Below are positions 1 to 7,491 of a DNA stretch of 9,759 nt, piece by piece. Made by a program: the position numbers and the translations under genes. The DNA comes from Verrucomicrobiota bacterium. GTDB taxonomy: Bacteria > Verrucomicrobiota > Verrucomicrobiia > Chthoniobacterales > UBA10450. The notes beneath the pieces are model-generated. The model did no database searches and was not told the DNA's origin. It saw only the letters and a program-made list of their open reading frames with translations. Each line of letters opens with the position of its first letter. Positions within the stretch are counted from its first letter, which is position 1. The DNA is taken from assembly GCA_003219395.1 (NCBI GenBank), contig QHOR01000065.1:3304-13062 (forward strand), given 5' to 3'.

Positions 1-1322
1 CTGGAGTGAAAACATCGCTGGCGCCAGGCTCGCGTGTTGTTTCCGATTATCTCCACAAAACAGGTCTCCAGAACTACCTCGACCAGCTCGGATTTAATCT
101 GGTTGGCTATGGTTGTACCACATGCATCGGTAATTCGGGACCGCTCCACCCCAACATCGAGAAGGCAATCCACAAACACGACCTGATCGCCGCCTCGGTT
201 CTTTCCGGGAACCGCAACTTCGAGGCTCGCGTGCATCAACATATCAAAGCGAACTTCCTCATGTCACCACCGCTCGTCGTCGCGTTCGCGTTGGCTGGCC
301 TGGTCCACATCAATCTTTCGCGCGAACCGCTAGGGAAAGACAGAGACGGAAAGGAAATCTTCCTGAGAGACTTATGGCCGAGTCTCAGTGAAATCCGAGA
401 GGCAATGCAAATGGCGCTGACGCCGGACACCTTCCGCAAGTTCTATCGCGACTTTGCCGATCAAAATCCCAAGTGGAACGAGATTCCTTCGAGCACCGGC
501 GACATTTACCAATGGGACGAGGAGAGCAATTACATCCACGAGCCGCCATTCTTTCAAAATTTTTCGATGGAACCCGGGCATATTGAAGAGATTCGTGGCG
601 CTCGCACGCTCGGTATTTTCGGCGACTCGGTAACGACCGATCACATTTCACCTGCGGGAGCAATCAAGGAAAGTTCGCCCGCGGGAAAGTATTTACAGTC
701 GCGTGGAATTCAGCCGCGAGATTTTAACAGTTACGGCAGCCGGCGCGGTAACGATCTGGTGATGACCCGCGGGACATTCGCCAACGTGCGAATCAAAAAC
801 TTGATGGTACCCGGAAGTGAAGGCGGCGTGACCAAATATTTTGGTCCGAGCCGGACTGGCGGCAACGGTGAAGGCGAACAGATGTCGATCTTTGACGCAG
901 CGATGAAATATGCGGAGACAAATACGCCGCTGGTGATTCTGGCCGGACACGAGTACGGCACCGGTTCATCGCGCGATTGGGCAGCAAAAGGCACGCGTTT
1001 GTTAGGGGTGAAAGCAGTTGTTGCTGCAAGCTTCGAGCGGATTCATCGCTCGAACCTGGTCGGCATGGGTGTGTTGCCGGTGCAATTTCCTGACGGAACA
1101 ACCGCCCAATCACTTGGGCTCGACGGTTCGGAGATCCTTTCGATTCTTGGTTTGTCTGAAACAATGAAGCCGGGCCAAAACTTAATGCTCGAGATCGAAG
1201 GTCAAGATCGGCAGAAGCGCACCGTGCCTGTGAAGGTTCGCATCGACACGCCAATCGAGATCGATTACTATCGGCATCGCGGCATTCTGCCGTTTGTGCT
1301 GAGGCAACTCCTACTAAAGTAA
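1..1322 (+). CDS. acnA: aconitate hydratase, C-terminal half (5' partial)
   Basis: Aconitase interconverts citrate and isocitrate in the TCA cycle in the cytoplasm, using a [4Fe-4S] cluster. The reading frame is open through the left window edge (codon phase starts at base 3), so the first half of the roughly 900-residue protein, including one cluster cysteine, lies outside. Counting from the GTG codon at base 6, [14 protein letters not shown] carries the two CxxC cluster cysteines (residues 37 and 40). The swivel domain has [13 protein letters not shown] (about 206-218) and the active-site loop [13 protein letters not shown] (317-329). The C-terminus ends in a [15 protein letters not shown] motif typical of the AcnA/IRP1 branch, not AcnB. 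The gene is intact as far as seen, with no frameshift. Its 3' end overlaps the convergent DUF2071 gene by 9 bases. The base-6 GTG is internal, not the real start. Confidence 0.97.
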   Translation, partial: GVKTSLAPGSRVVSDYLHKTGLQNYLDQLGFNLVGYGCTTCIGNSGPLHPNIEKAIHKHDLIAASVLSGNRNFEARVHQHIKANFLMSPPLVVAFALAGLVHINLSREPLGKDRDGKEIFLRDLWPSLSEIREAMQMALTPDTFRKFYRDFADQNPKWNEIPSSTGDIYQWDEESNYIHEPPFFQNFSMEPGHIEEIRGARTLGIFGDSVTTDHISPAGAIKESSPAGKYLQSRGIQPRDFNSYGSRRGNDLVMTRGTFANVRIKNLMVPGSEGGVTKYFGPSRTGGNGEGEQMSIFDAAMKYAETNTPLVILAGHEYGTGSSRDWAAKGTRLLGVKAVVAASFERIHRSNLVGMGVLPVQFPDGTTAQSLGLDGSEILSILGLSETMKPGQNLMLEIEGQDRQKRTVPVKVRIDTPIEIDYYRHRGILPFVLRQLLLK

Positions 1323-2063
1323 CAATACCTCGCGCCTTTGGACCGTAATTGGGGAACCGTCCGCGATAAATGCCGAGCGCGGAGGCTGCCCCAACGTCTC
1401 GGCGAATTGTTCGCCGTAAACACTCGCCACGTCGTCGATGAATTCGAAGCTGGTAGCGGTCCAGATTTTCCAGCGCGGATGTTCTACACGGTATTCGCTG
1501 CAGCCGTCCCGCAAACACGTATAACCCCAGTAATGTTCAGTAATAAATTCGGCATGTGAACCGGCGGAAATAGGTTGCGGTTCGCCGGATGCACTCATCT
1601 TGAGAAATTCCCACTGCTTCCCGCGTCGCCAGCAATACTCGACCGTTAGTTTAGAATCGACGTGCTTTATGTTGTGCTTCATCGGAAGATTGAAGTAGCG
1701 CTCTCCATAAAACGCCCTGGCAATGAGAGCAATCGCACGGCGAGGCACAAGCTCGCGGACGAAAACTACACCGCGCCGCCAGGTGTCAGCCGATTTCCTT
1801 CTTGCGTAGAAACGCAGATTCACTTCTTCGAAATCGCGATGCAGCGGGATCGGAAGACCTAAAACACGTGTATCGAGAAAGAGAAATCCGACAACGCTGA
1901 CAAACGTCTCACCATTCTCATAATCGATCTCGGTGCCGAGCGGGACGAGCGGTTCGACAACAGCAGGGTCGACGATGTAATTCAACATCGCCAGATACCG
2001 CCAGTTAGCGGTGAGAAATGGTTTCATACGACGGCGACTATTAGGCCGCTGTGACGAAATCAC
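1314..2063 (-). CDS. DUF2071 / YqjF-family protein
   Basis: The protein has 249 residues if translation starts at the GTG at 2063, or 237 from the ATG at 2027. It resembles the DUF2071 (COG3361, YqjF-like) family, whose biochemical role is not established. Recognisable family features are the N-terminal [14 protein letters not shown], the 'P.GTEID...[10 protein letters not shown]' stretch, the central 'R.FYARR' and '[21 protein letters not shown]' strands, and a late [10 protein letters not shown] segment. No signal peptide or membrane helix is seen, so it is probably cytoplasmic. The GTG start overlaps the stop codon of the upstream membrane-protein gene in a GTGA tetranucleotide, which suggests translational coupling; homology begins near the internal ATG, so either start is possible. 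No clear Shine-Dalgarno precedes either one. The 3' end overlaps the convergent aconitase gene by 9 bases. Confidence 0.88.
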   Translation of the reverse strand: MISSQRPNSRRRMKPFLTANWRYLAMLNYIVDPAVVEPLVPLGTEIDYENGETFVSVVGFLFLDTRVLGLPIPLHRDFEEVNLRFYARRKSADTWRRGVVFVRELVPRRAIALIARAFYGERYFNLPMKHNIKHVDSKLTVEYCWRRGKQWEFLKMSASGEPQPISAGSHAEFITEHYWGYTCLRDGCSEYRVEHPRWKIWTATSFEFIDDVASVYGEQFAETLGQPPRSAFIADGSPITVQRREVLLL

Positions 2064-2788
2064 TTGTCGACTGGACGAACTCGATACCGAAGCGCCATTC
2101 GTTCAGGCTCCAACACCGGACTGAGATCGGCCTGTTGCGTAGCGAACGTCCAGTCAGACCAGGTTTCATCTTGCTTCCGTGGCGCAGGTGGAACTCTCAA
2201 TTCGATAAATTGCGAGGCAACAGGTTCGTTACCGATCGAGGCCAGCAGGGACCTGCTTTTGCTGTGCGTCAACAGCGGCACATATCCGCGAACCGTGGAA
2301 CGCTCGGCCTCTTGTGTCATCGCGTTCCAATCAAGGAAAGCGTACTGATTTTGCCGATTGTCGGTGTAAAGGCAGACGCGGACACTGTAACCATTGGGCT
2401 GGTCTGGAATTTTAAACATTGCTGGGGCGCGAAGCTCGAATTGCAACTCGAGGTGCTTACCGTCGATCGTCGGAGGTTTGTCGGATAAGAAATATGGAAC
2501 GCCGCCCAGTAAAGTGGCGAGCCCGCAAACAATCAGAAGCGACCAGCCCTGTGCAATGAAAAATGCGGTGAAGCCCTGCCGACGAACCGCAATCGCCGAG
2601 ACGGTTCCAATCACCAGACCCGCGAAGATTCCAAGAGGTACACACAGGAAAAATACTGTCATCCCCCGCTGGCCTTCCATCTCCGGCACCTGCGCGAGCT
2701 TGGTTAAATAATCGCCGACCAAGAACGCAAGAACACCTCCAACAAACGCCGTGATAAGGGCGATGAATACAGCACGGAGAACAGACAT
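2060..2788 (-). CDS. hypothetical membrane protein, three N-terminal helices
   Basis: I do not recognise this 242-residue protein. It has three hydrophobic segments at about residues 5-25, 43-67 and 73-96, rich in Gly, Ala, Leu and Val, with positively charged RR after the second. After them comes a soluble domain of about 140 residues with beta-strand-like alternation (KHLELQFELRAP, YSVRVCLYTDN, SQFIELRVPPAP). With an odd number of helices and no cleavable signal, the soluble domain probably sits on the opposite side of the membrane from the N-terminus. The ATG at 2788 follows a 93-base gap after the coiled-coil gene, with no obvious Shine-Dalgarno. Its TGA is shared with the GTG start of the DUF2071 gene, so the two are probably co-transcribed. 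The function is unknown. Confidence 0.8.
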   Translation of the reverse strand: MSVLRAVFIALITAFVGGVLAFLVGDYLTKLAQVPEMEGQRGMTVFFLCVPLGIFAGLVIGTVSAIAVRRQGFTAFFIAQGWSLLIVCGLATLLGGVPYFLSDKPPTIDGKHLELQFELRAPAMFKIPDQPNGYSVRVCLYTDNRQNQYAFLDWNAMTQEAERSTVRGYVPLLTHSKSRSLLASIGNEPVASQFIELRVPPAPRKQDETWSDWTFATQQADLSPVLEPERMALRYRVRPVDK

Positions 2789-2834
2789 GAAGATTTGCGC
2801 TAGCTTGCTTGAAATTAATCAAATCATTCGCCGC

Positions 2835-2867
2835 TAGATTTTCGTAGTCGAGCTAAGGCAAAATCTA
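2835..2867. repeat. 8-bp inverted repeat in the gap between two minus-strand genes
   Basis: TAGATTTT at 2835-2842 is mirrored exactly by AAAATCTA at 2860-2867, with a 17-base spacer. It lies just downstream of the stop of the coiled-coil gene and upstream of the membrane-protein gene. The stem is AT-rich and no clean T-run follows in the minus direction, so it is at best a weak attenuator or processing hairpin. Confidence 0.35.
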
Positions 2868-2881
2868 AAGTAAAGTAAAAC

Positions 2882-4450
2882 TCATTCGGACCCTCGGCCG
2901 GTACTTCCCAACACAGGTTTCTGTGGTTCGGTACTCGGGCCGCTGATGCTTGCCTTGGGAATGTGTGCGACACCGTCCGAGGCGTCGCGTTCGTTTCCTT
3001 TCAAGCTGCCGGCATTATTTGTTGTCACCTCACCGTCGACTGAATCGCCCGTGGATTTTTTCGCAAAGATAAAACTCGCGGTCAATGTGCCGCGATTCTG
3101 ATCCGAAACTGAAACTACAGGCTCACGCAGCAGACTGAGTTCTTCGCTACTTAATTTTGTGACTGGCTGGGCGAGAAGTGCGATTTCCTTATTCAACGAA
3201 TCAGATTTGATTCTTAACCTGCCCAGCTCCGCCAACATCAATTTTCTTGCTTCGTCTCGCCGCGCTTCTTCCTCTCGTTCGCGTACCACGATATTTCGCA
3301 GCAGTTCGTTTTCTCTCATCAATCGCTCCGTCTCCTCGTTGCCTTTGCCGGTCAGCTTGGCGCTCTGAAGCTGCGTCCCAGCCTCATCTAACTGCACCCA
3401 AAGCTCCGCGATTCTGGCGACGAGATATTGGTTTCTGTTCTGGCTTTCGGTCAGTTGCTGCTGGAGCTGCGTAACTTGCTCCTTCACTCCCATTAATTCC
3501 TCCACGTTTGTTGAATTTTCGTTAACGGGCGCGCTCTGATCTAAATTCGCCAAGTCCAGCCTAACCTCGCCACTCTGGGCGAGGAGGGAGTACGGGTTAC
3601 GTTGCATTTCGTTTCCGGTTTCTAACTGGGCGAGCGCTTTATCACGTTGCTGCTCAACTGCAGCGATTCGATTGTTTGCCTCGGCCAATTTCGCGTTGGC
3701 CTCGTCCCTTTGCTTTTCTGCTGTCACACGGGCCTGTTCAGCAACAGCAACGGCATTTTTCAACTCAGCTATCTGTGCCTCTTTCGACGTCTCGAGCTCC
3801 TTTTGTATATTCTCAAGCTTGGAAGTTGTTTCCTGCAGGCGTGTGTTGACGATTGCCTTCTCTTTTCGGGCGGCTTCGAGGTTGCTGCGCGACTTTTCAA
3901 GCGCCGCTTGCAGTTGATCGATCTTGCGGCGCAATTTCCTAGTCGCCGCTTCAATTGCGCCATCGTTTGATTCTTGGGCAATCGTGTCGATTCCTTGCGG
4001 GGCCAAGGCCTCCGCACCGGGCTCCGACCAGGGCTCGTTATCAGGAAGCGAAGGCACAAGCTCCGGCAGAGGACTTGCAGCAGCGGCTAGTTCGTTGTGC
4101 TTCGATATGCGCTCCTGAACTCGTAAAATTCCTTCGCCAATCTTACGGCCCCGATACTCCACGATCGCGGGTTGCCAGTCGGAGTGCGATCTTCGCAATT
4201 CCTCGATCAGACTGCCGGCAAACCGAAATTTGGCGAGGGCAGGCCTGAATCGGTTGTCGCGCTCAAGTTTTTCACCCTGTTGCGCCGACAGATAAGCTTT
4301 AAGAAAAATATCGCTCGGATCGTCCTGCTGCGCTGAAAGCGGAACTCTCAAGAGCAGGAAAAACAAGGCCGCAACAAAAGCCCACCCCACCCGCCTCGCG
4401 CTAGGACCAAACGAGGCAATAATCAGGCAGCAGGCAGATTCTCGTTCCAC
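2882..4450 (-). CDS. exported coiled-coil protein with TPR-like N-terminal region
   Basis: This is a 522-residue protein starting at a GTG. The frame is closed by a TAA only four codons upstream, so few other starts are possible. A signal peptide is visible: a basic stretch around residues 19-20, the hydrophobic core VGWAFVAALFFLLLRVPL, and a cleavage site after LSA at about residue 40. Residues 45-115 form a helical TPR-like unit (DIFLKAYLSAQQGEKLERDNRFRPALAKFRFA). Two long Glu/Lys/Gln/Ala-rich coiled coils follow at about 165-275 and 313-428, separated by a Pro/Asn-containing linker. The tail from about 430 is low-complexity, Ser/Thr/Gly-rich and probably disordered. Similar N-terminal regions occur in Verrucomicrobia ahead of coiled coils, as I recall often with C-terminal TPRs that are absent here. 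It is probably periplasmic or envelope-associated; its exact role is unknown. Confidence 0.85.
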   Translation of the reverse strand: MERESACCLIIASFGPSARRVGWAFVAALFFLLLRVPLSAQQDDPSDIFLKAYLSAQQGEKLERDNRFRPALAKFRFAGSLIEELRRSHSDWQPAIVEYRGRKIGEGILRVQERISKHNELAAAASPLPELVPSLPDNEPWSEPGAEALAPQGIDTIAQESNDGAIEAATRKLRRKIDQLQAALEKSRSNLEAARKEKAIVNTRLQETTSKLENIQKELETSKEAQIAELKNAVAVAEQARVTAEKQRDEANAKLAEANNRIAAVEQQRDKALAQLETGNEMQRNPYSLLAQSGEVRLDLANLDQSAPVNENSTNVEELMGVKEQVTQLQQQLTESQNRNQYLVARIAELWVQLDEAGTQLQSAKLTGKGNEETERLMRENELLRNIVVREREEEARRDEARKLMLAELGRLRIKSDSLNKEIALLAQPVTKLSSEELSLLREPVVSVSDQNRGTLTASFIFAKKSTGDSVDGEVTTNNAGSLKGNERDASDGVAHIPKASISGPSTEPQKPVLGSTGRGSE

Positions 4451-4596
4451 CGGCGCCGAGAATTAGTGGAGTCAGCAGGAAAAGTCGAGCCCTTTGTTTG
4501 AAGCTTAAAAGCCGTGGCCGCCTTTGGCCTTCTCTTTGTCCACTGCGGAAGCCGAAGAATGCCATTGTCCGAACCGGCAACTAACACACACCGGGT

Positions 4597-4624
4597 TTGC
4601 AAATGGAGATTCGAATCTTAAAAT
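4597..4624 (+). promoter_or_regulatory. candidate sigma-70-type promoter for tRNA-His
   Basis: TTGCAA at 4597-4602 and TAAAAT at 4619-4624 are separated by 16 bases. The pair would place transcription start near 4631, about 13 bases before the tRNA-His 5' end. The match to the -35/-10 consensus is imperfect but the position is right. No other plausible promoter pair stands out between the coiled-coil gene start and the tRNA. The rest of that 190-base gap shows no gene. Confidence 0.35.
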
Positions 4625-4643
4625 CTTGCTTCACATCACTGTT

Positions 4644-4716
4644 GGTGGCCGTAGCTCAATGGTAGAGCCCCAGATTGTGGTTCTGGTTGTTGCGGGTTCG
4701 AGTCCCGTCGGCCACC
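4644..4716 (+). tRNA. tRNA-His (anticodon GTG)
   Basis: The full cloverleaf folds by eye. The acceptor stem GTGGCCG (4645-4651) pairs with CGGCCAC (4709-4715). The D stem is GCTC/GAGC. The anticodon stem CCAGA/TCTGG encloses the loop TTGTGGT, with anticodon GTG at 4677-4679. The T arm is GCGGG-TTCGAGT-CCCGT. The histidine identity element is present: an extra G at 4644 (position -1) opposite C at 4716 (position 73). No 3' CCA is encoded (the next bases are CGG), so it must be added by CCA-transferase. Confidence 0.96.
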
Positions 4717-4736
4717 CGGTTTTTAACAAGGTGAAT

Positions 4737-4782
4737 TGTGAGAAGTGAAAGATGAAAGGTTTACTACCAATCACTTCTCACA
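4737..4782. repeat. 12-bp perfect inverted repeat between the two tRNA genes
   Basis: TGTGAGAAGTGA (4737-4748) is the exact reverse complement of TCACTTCTCACA (4771-4782), with a 22-base loop. It fills most of the 88-base spacer between tRNA-His and tRNA-Arg. No T-run follows on the plus strand, so a simple intrinsic terminator is not supported. It could be an RNA-processing hairpin in a tRNA co-transcript, or a short dispersed REP-like element. Confidence 0.7.
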
Positions 4783-4804
4783 GATCACCGCTCACTTTCC
4801 AATT

Positions 4805-4881
4805 GTGCCTGTAGCTCAACCGGATAGAGCTTCTGACTTCGGATCAGAAGGTTGGGGGTTCGAATCCCTCCAGGCACGCCA
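4805..4881 (+). tRNA. tRNA-Arg (anticodon TCG)
   Basis: The cloverleaf folds cleanly. The acceptor stem GTGCCTG (4805-4811) pairs with CAGGCAC (4871-4877). The D stem is GCTC/GAGC with an AACCGGATA loop. The anticodon stem TCTGA/TCAGA encloses the loop CTTCGGA, with anticodon TCG at 4839-4841, which reads CGA and CGG arginine codons. The T arm is GGGGG-TTCGAAT-CCCTC with one G-T pair. The discriminator G at 4878 is followed by an encoded CCA (4879-4881), unlike the neighbouring tRNA-His. It converges on the kinase gene, and no clear terminator hairpin is seen in the 78 bases between them. Confidence 0.96.
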
Positions 4882-4959
4882 TCCTTGATCTTTTTCTTGC
4901 CGGTGCTCTTGGGTCGCAGTTGCTGTCATGAAGGATGCGAAGAAAGCAGAACCGACTTG

Positions 4960-7452
4960 CTACCTGGAAAGGCCAATGCGCTGCACCAGGTCCTGAAATC
5001 TCGGATCCGACCTGACTGATTTGAACTGTGGAGACACGTTCAGATTAACAAAGTGGAACGAGTGCTCCGCGTATGCCTGTTCCAATAATTGAAACGCCTG
5101 TTCATTGTTGCCAAGCGCGACATAGATCGTCGCCAATTCGTAGGCTGACACGTACTGTCGCTTCGCGAGCTCATTCAGCTCATTGAGGATTTTATTCGCC
5201 TCATGCTCCTTCTGCGACTGCGCATATATACGCCCGAGCGCAGCTTTCATTAGTGGACTGTCTCCTGACAGAGAGATCGCCTTTTTAAACTCCTTGGCGG
5301 CTGCATCAAGAAGCTGCTTTTGCTCATAAGCCAGCCCAAGATGCCAGTGCGCGACGGCGAAGTTCGGATCCATCTGTATGGTCCTGCGGCATTGATCTAT
5401 GGCTTCATCGTACCGGGCCGCGTAGTAGAGGGTCGCTCCCATAAACGTGTTCATCACGAGGGACGCCGGCTCGAGTTCGAGCGCTTTTTTCATTTCCTGG
5501 ACAGCTTCTTCCCAGCGACCGGTAGCCGTTAAATAGTGAATCGCATACCACTGATGAGCCCTCGCGTAATCTGGCTTGAGTTCTATGCTGCGCTTGAACT
5601 CTTTCTCCGCCTCCGACCAGTTCCAATCGTAATTCATTAGAATATGCGCCAGCGTCGCGTGCGCTTCGGCGAGTGTGTCATCCAGTGCCAGCGCCTTTAA
5701 TGCCGACTCTTTTGCCTTCGGCATTGCTTCGTGCGGTGCGTCAAAATTGTAAAAAGCCAGTCCTGTATAGGAATCCGCCAGACCGACGTAGCCAAGAGCG
5801 AAATCAGGGTCGCGCTCGATGCTCTGTTGGAAGTGCTCGATCGCCTGTTTGATTCCGTCCGCTGTGCGCTTGTCCCAAAAGTAGCGGCCGCGCAGGTAGA
5901 ACTGATACGCCTCTGGATTTGTGCTGTCGTGCTTGACCAACCGCCGCTGCTCCTCGCTGGACAATTTTAGCTTCAACTTCGCTGCGACCTGTTGCGCAAT
6001 TGCCTGTTTCACTGCAAGCAAGTCCGTCAGCTTGCGGTCGTATCCTGCGCCCCAAATCTCCGCGCCAGTCACGGTGTCGACCAAATCCGCCTGAACGTTC
6101 AAAGCATCCTGCACTTGCCGTACTTTTCCGGTCAGCACCGCCGCCACCCCCAACTCGCGTCCCACCTGCCGTGGGTCGACATCTTTTTGCTTGTAACGGA
6201 AAGCCATCGGACGCGCGATCACTCGCAGTTGCTGCAACTCACTCAGGCTGTTAATCAGCGCCTCGGAAATTCCTTCAGACAAATACTCGGTGTTCGGTTC
6301 GTTGCTCGCGTTTTCAAATGGCAGCACCGCGATGCTCTTTTCTGGCAGCCGATTAGAAGCTGAGTCGGCAGCTAGCTGATGGATGTGCAGGGAATGAAAA
6401 ATCAAAAATGCACTCCCGCCGAGAATCAGGACGAAACCCGAGGCGAGAGCGACGCGCCGGCGTGACACGCCTGTTAACTGGACGGAGCAATGTCGCAGCG
6501 ATGTTGTTAATTCTTTTGGACTGGGTCGAGCTGCCGCGTCCATCGCGAGCATGGATTTAAGCAGCGATCGAAAATGAGCGGGAACGCGCGCTGCCTTCAG
6601 TTGTTGCATGGGAAGCGCTTCCGACTTCTGAGCGCGATGAATTTCTTCCGCAGTGTGGCCGGCAAACGGCATTTTCCCCGAAAGCGCAAACCAAAGCGTC
6701 GCGCCTAACGAATAGATGTCCGAGCGCACATCGACCGGTCCACTGCCGAATTGCTCAGGGCTCGCGAAATTGGGTGTGCCGACGAACCCCCCGTGGGTAA
6801 GATCAATTTCTGCTCCCGCATCCGCAATTGCCTTGGCAAGGCCGAAGTCGATAACTTTCACTTCCAGCTCCGGCGTTTCTCCGTTACCAAACGTCAGCAT
6901 GATATTGGCCGGCTTCAGGTCACGATGGATCAAACCCTGAGCCGCCGCAGCCATCAACGCGCGCGCTATTTGGATCGCGATTTCGAGAGCCAATTTTGGA
7001 TTGAGTGGACCATTCTTACGCACGTGAGTCTCCAGGGTTTCGCCCTGGACTAATTCCATTGCATAGAAACAGCGACTGGCATTGGGGGAAGCACCGAACT
7101 GATAAATGGCGGCAACATTTGGCTGACGCAGAGCAGCCGCCGCGCGGGCTTCCCGCAAGAAACGTTCGCGCACTGTAGCCGAACCATGCACGGCCGCAGG
7201 AACGTCGATCACTTTCAGGGCGACCTTGCGCCGCAACACGTTATCTACTGCGAGATAGGTCACCCCAAATGCGCCACGACCGAGTTCCCACAAGGAACCG
7301 TCTTCGCGACGCGCTACCTCGAAATCGCCGAACACCAGTGAGGCTGACGATTTGGTGTCGAGCGCTGCTGATTCCTCGAGGCCTGTCCGCAGAAGACAAA
7401 CAACGCAGTCGCCTTTCGCGCCCAACGGCTCACCACATGTCGAACAAATCAT
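4960..7452 (-). CDS. membrane Ser/Thr protein kinase with TolB-like and TPR domains
   Basis: This 830-residue PknB-like (Hanks-type) kinase is intact. The N-terminus has a small CxxC...CxxC motif (Cys 3, 6, 16, 19), a likely zinc ribbon. The kinase domain (about 50-320) has the glycine loop GRGAFG (58-63), VALK lysine 80, HRDLKPAN (176-183, an RD kinase), DFG (202-204) and SPEQ in place of APE (231-234), so all catalytic residues are present. One hydrophobic segment (about 333-354) should span the membrane. Beyond it lie a TolB/FlgO-like alpha/beta region (about 371-500: SIAVLPFENAS, EYLSEGISEALI) and TPR repeats (about 508-790) that probably face the periplasm and bind a protein or ligand. 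The ATG at 7452 lies 39 bases after the sigma-factor stop on the same strand, so the pair is probably an operon. The substrate is unknown; the sigma factor is a natural candidate. Confidence 0.95.
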   Translation of the reverse strand: MICSTCGEPLGAKGDCVVCLLRTGLEESAALDTKSSASLVFGDFEVARREDGSLWELGRGAFGVTYLAVDNVLRRKVALKVIDVPAAVHGSATVRERFLREARAAAALRQPNVAAIYQFGASPNASRCFYAMELVQGETLETHVRKNGPLNPKLALEIAIQIARALMAAAAQGLIHRDLKPANIMLTFGNGETPELEVKVIDFGLAKAIADAGAEIDLTHGGFVGTPNFASPEQFGSGPVDVRSDIYSLGATLWFALSGKMPFAGHTAEEIHRAQKSEALPMQQLKAARVPAHFRSLLKSMLAMDAAARPSPKELTTSLRHCSVQLTGVSRRRVALASGFVLILGGSAFLIFHSLHIHQLAADSASNRLPEKSIAVLPFENASNEPNTEYLSEGISEALINSLSELQQLRVIARPMAFRYKQKDVDPRQVGRELGVAAVLTGKVRQVQDALNVQADLVDTVTGAEIWGAGYDRKLTDLLAVKQAIAQQVAAKLKLKLSSEEQRRLVKHDSTNPEAYQFYLRGRYFWDKRTADGIKQAIEHFQQSIERDPDFALGYVGLADSYTGLAFYNFDAPHEAMPKAKESALKALALDDTLAEAHATLAHILMNYDWNWSEAEKEFKRSIELKPDYARAHQWYAIHYLTATGRWEEAVQEMKKALELEPASLVMNTFMGATLYYAARYDEAIDQCRRTIQMDPNFAVAHWHLGLAYEQKQLLDAAAKEFKKAISLSGDSPLMKAALGRIYAQSQKEHEANKILNELNELAKRQYVSAYELATIYVALGNNEQAFQLLEQAYAEHSFHFVNLNVSPQFKSVRSDPRFQDLVQRIGLSR

Positions 7453-7453
7453 A

Positions 7454-7468
7454 ACCGGGGATTCCGGT
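7454..7468 (-). promoter_or_regulatory. small inverted repeat next to the kinase start codon
   Basis: ACCGG (7454-7458) and CCGGT (7464-7468) form a 5-bp GC-rich stem with a 5-base loop, beginning one base upstream of the kinase ATG on the minus strand. It would occupy the region where a ribosome-binding site should be, and the only Shine-Dalgarno-like bases (GGAA) lie partly inside the stem. It might tie kinase translation to ribosomes arriving from the sigma gene. The repeat is short enough to be chance. Confidence 0.25.
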
Positions 7469-7491
7469 GATTTGGCGATGACACGCCTTTC

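Noticed and set aside
793..1518. 241-codon minus-strand open frame across the aconitase 3' half
   Set aside because: It is antisense to strongly conserved aconitase coding sequence, is Arg/Ser/Pro-rich with no recognisable domain, and overlaps the DUF2071 gene as well.
2051..2488. 145-codon plus-strand frame opposite the membrane-protein gene
   Set aside because: Its composition is that of a shadow frame, it has no family resemblance, and it lies wholly within the opposite-strand coding region except for a few bases.
4880..4937. Possible terminator between tRNA-Arg and the kinase (CATCCTT ... AAGGATG)
   Set aside because: The 7-bp arms are 44 bases apart, no T-run follows the second arm, and the first arm overlaps the tRNA 3' end.
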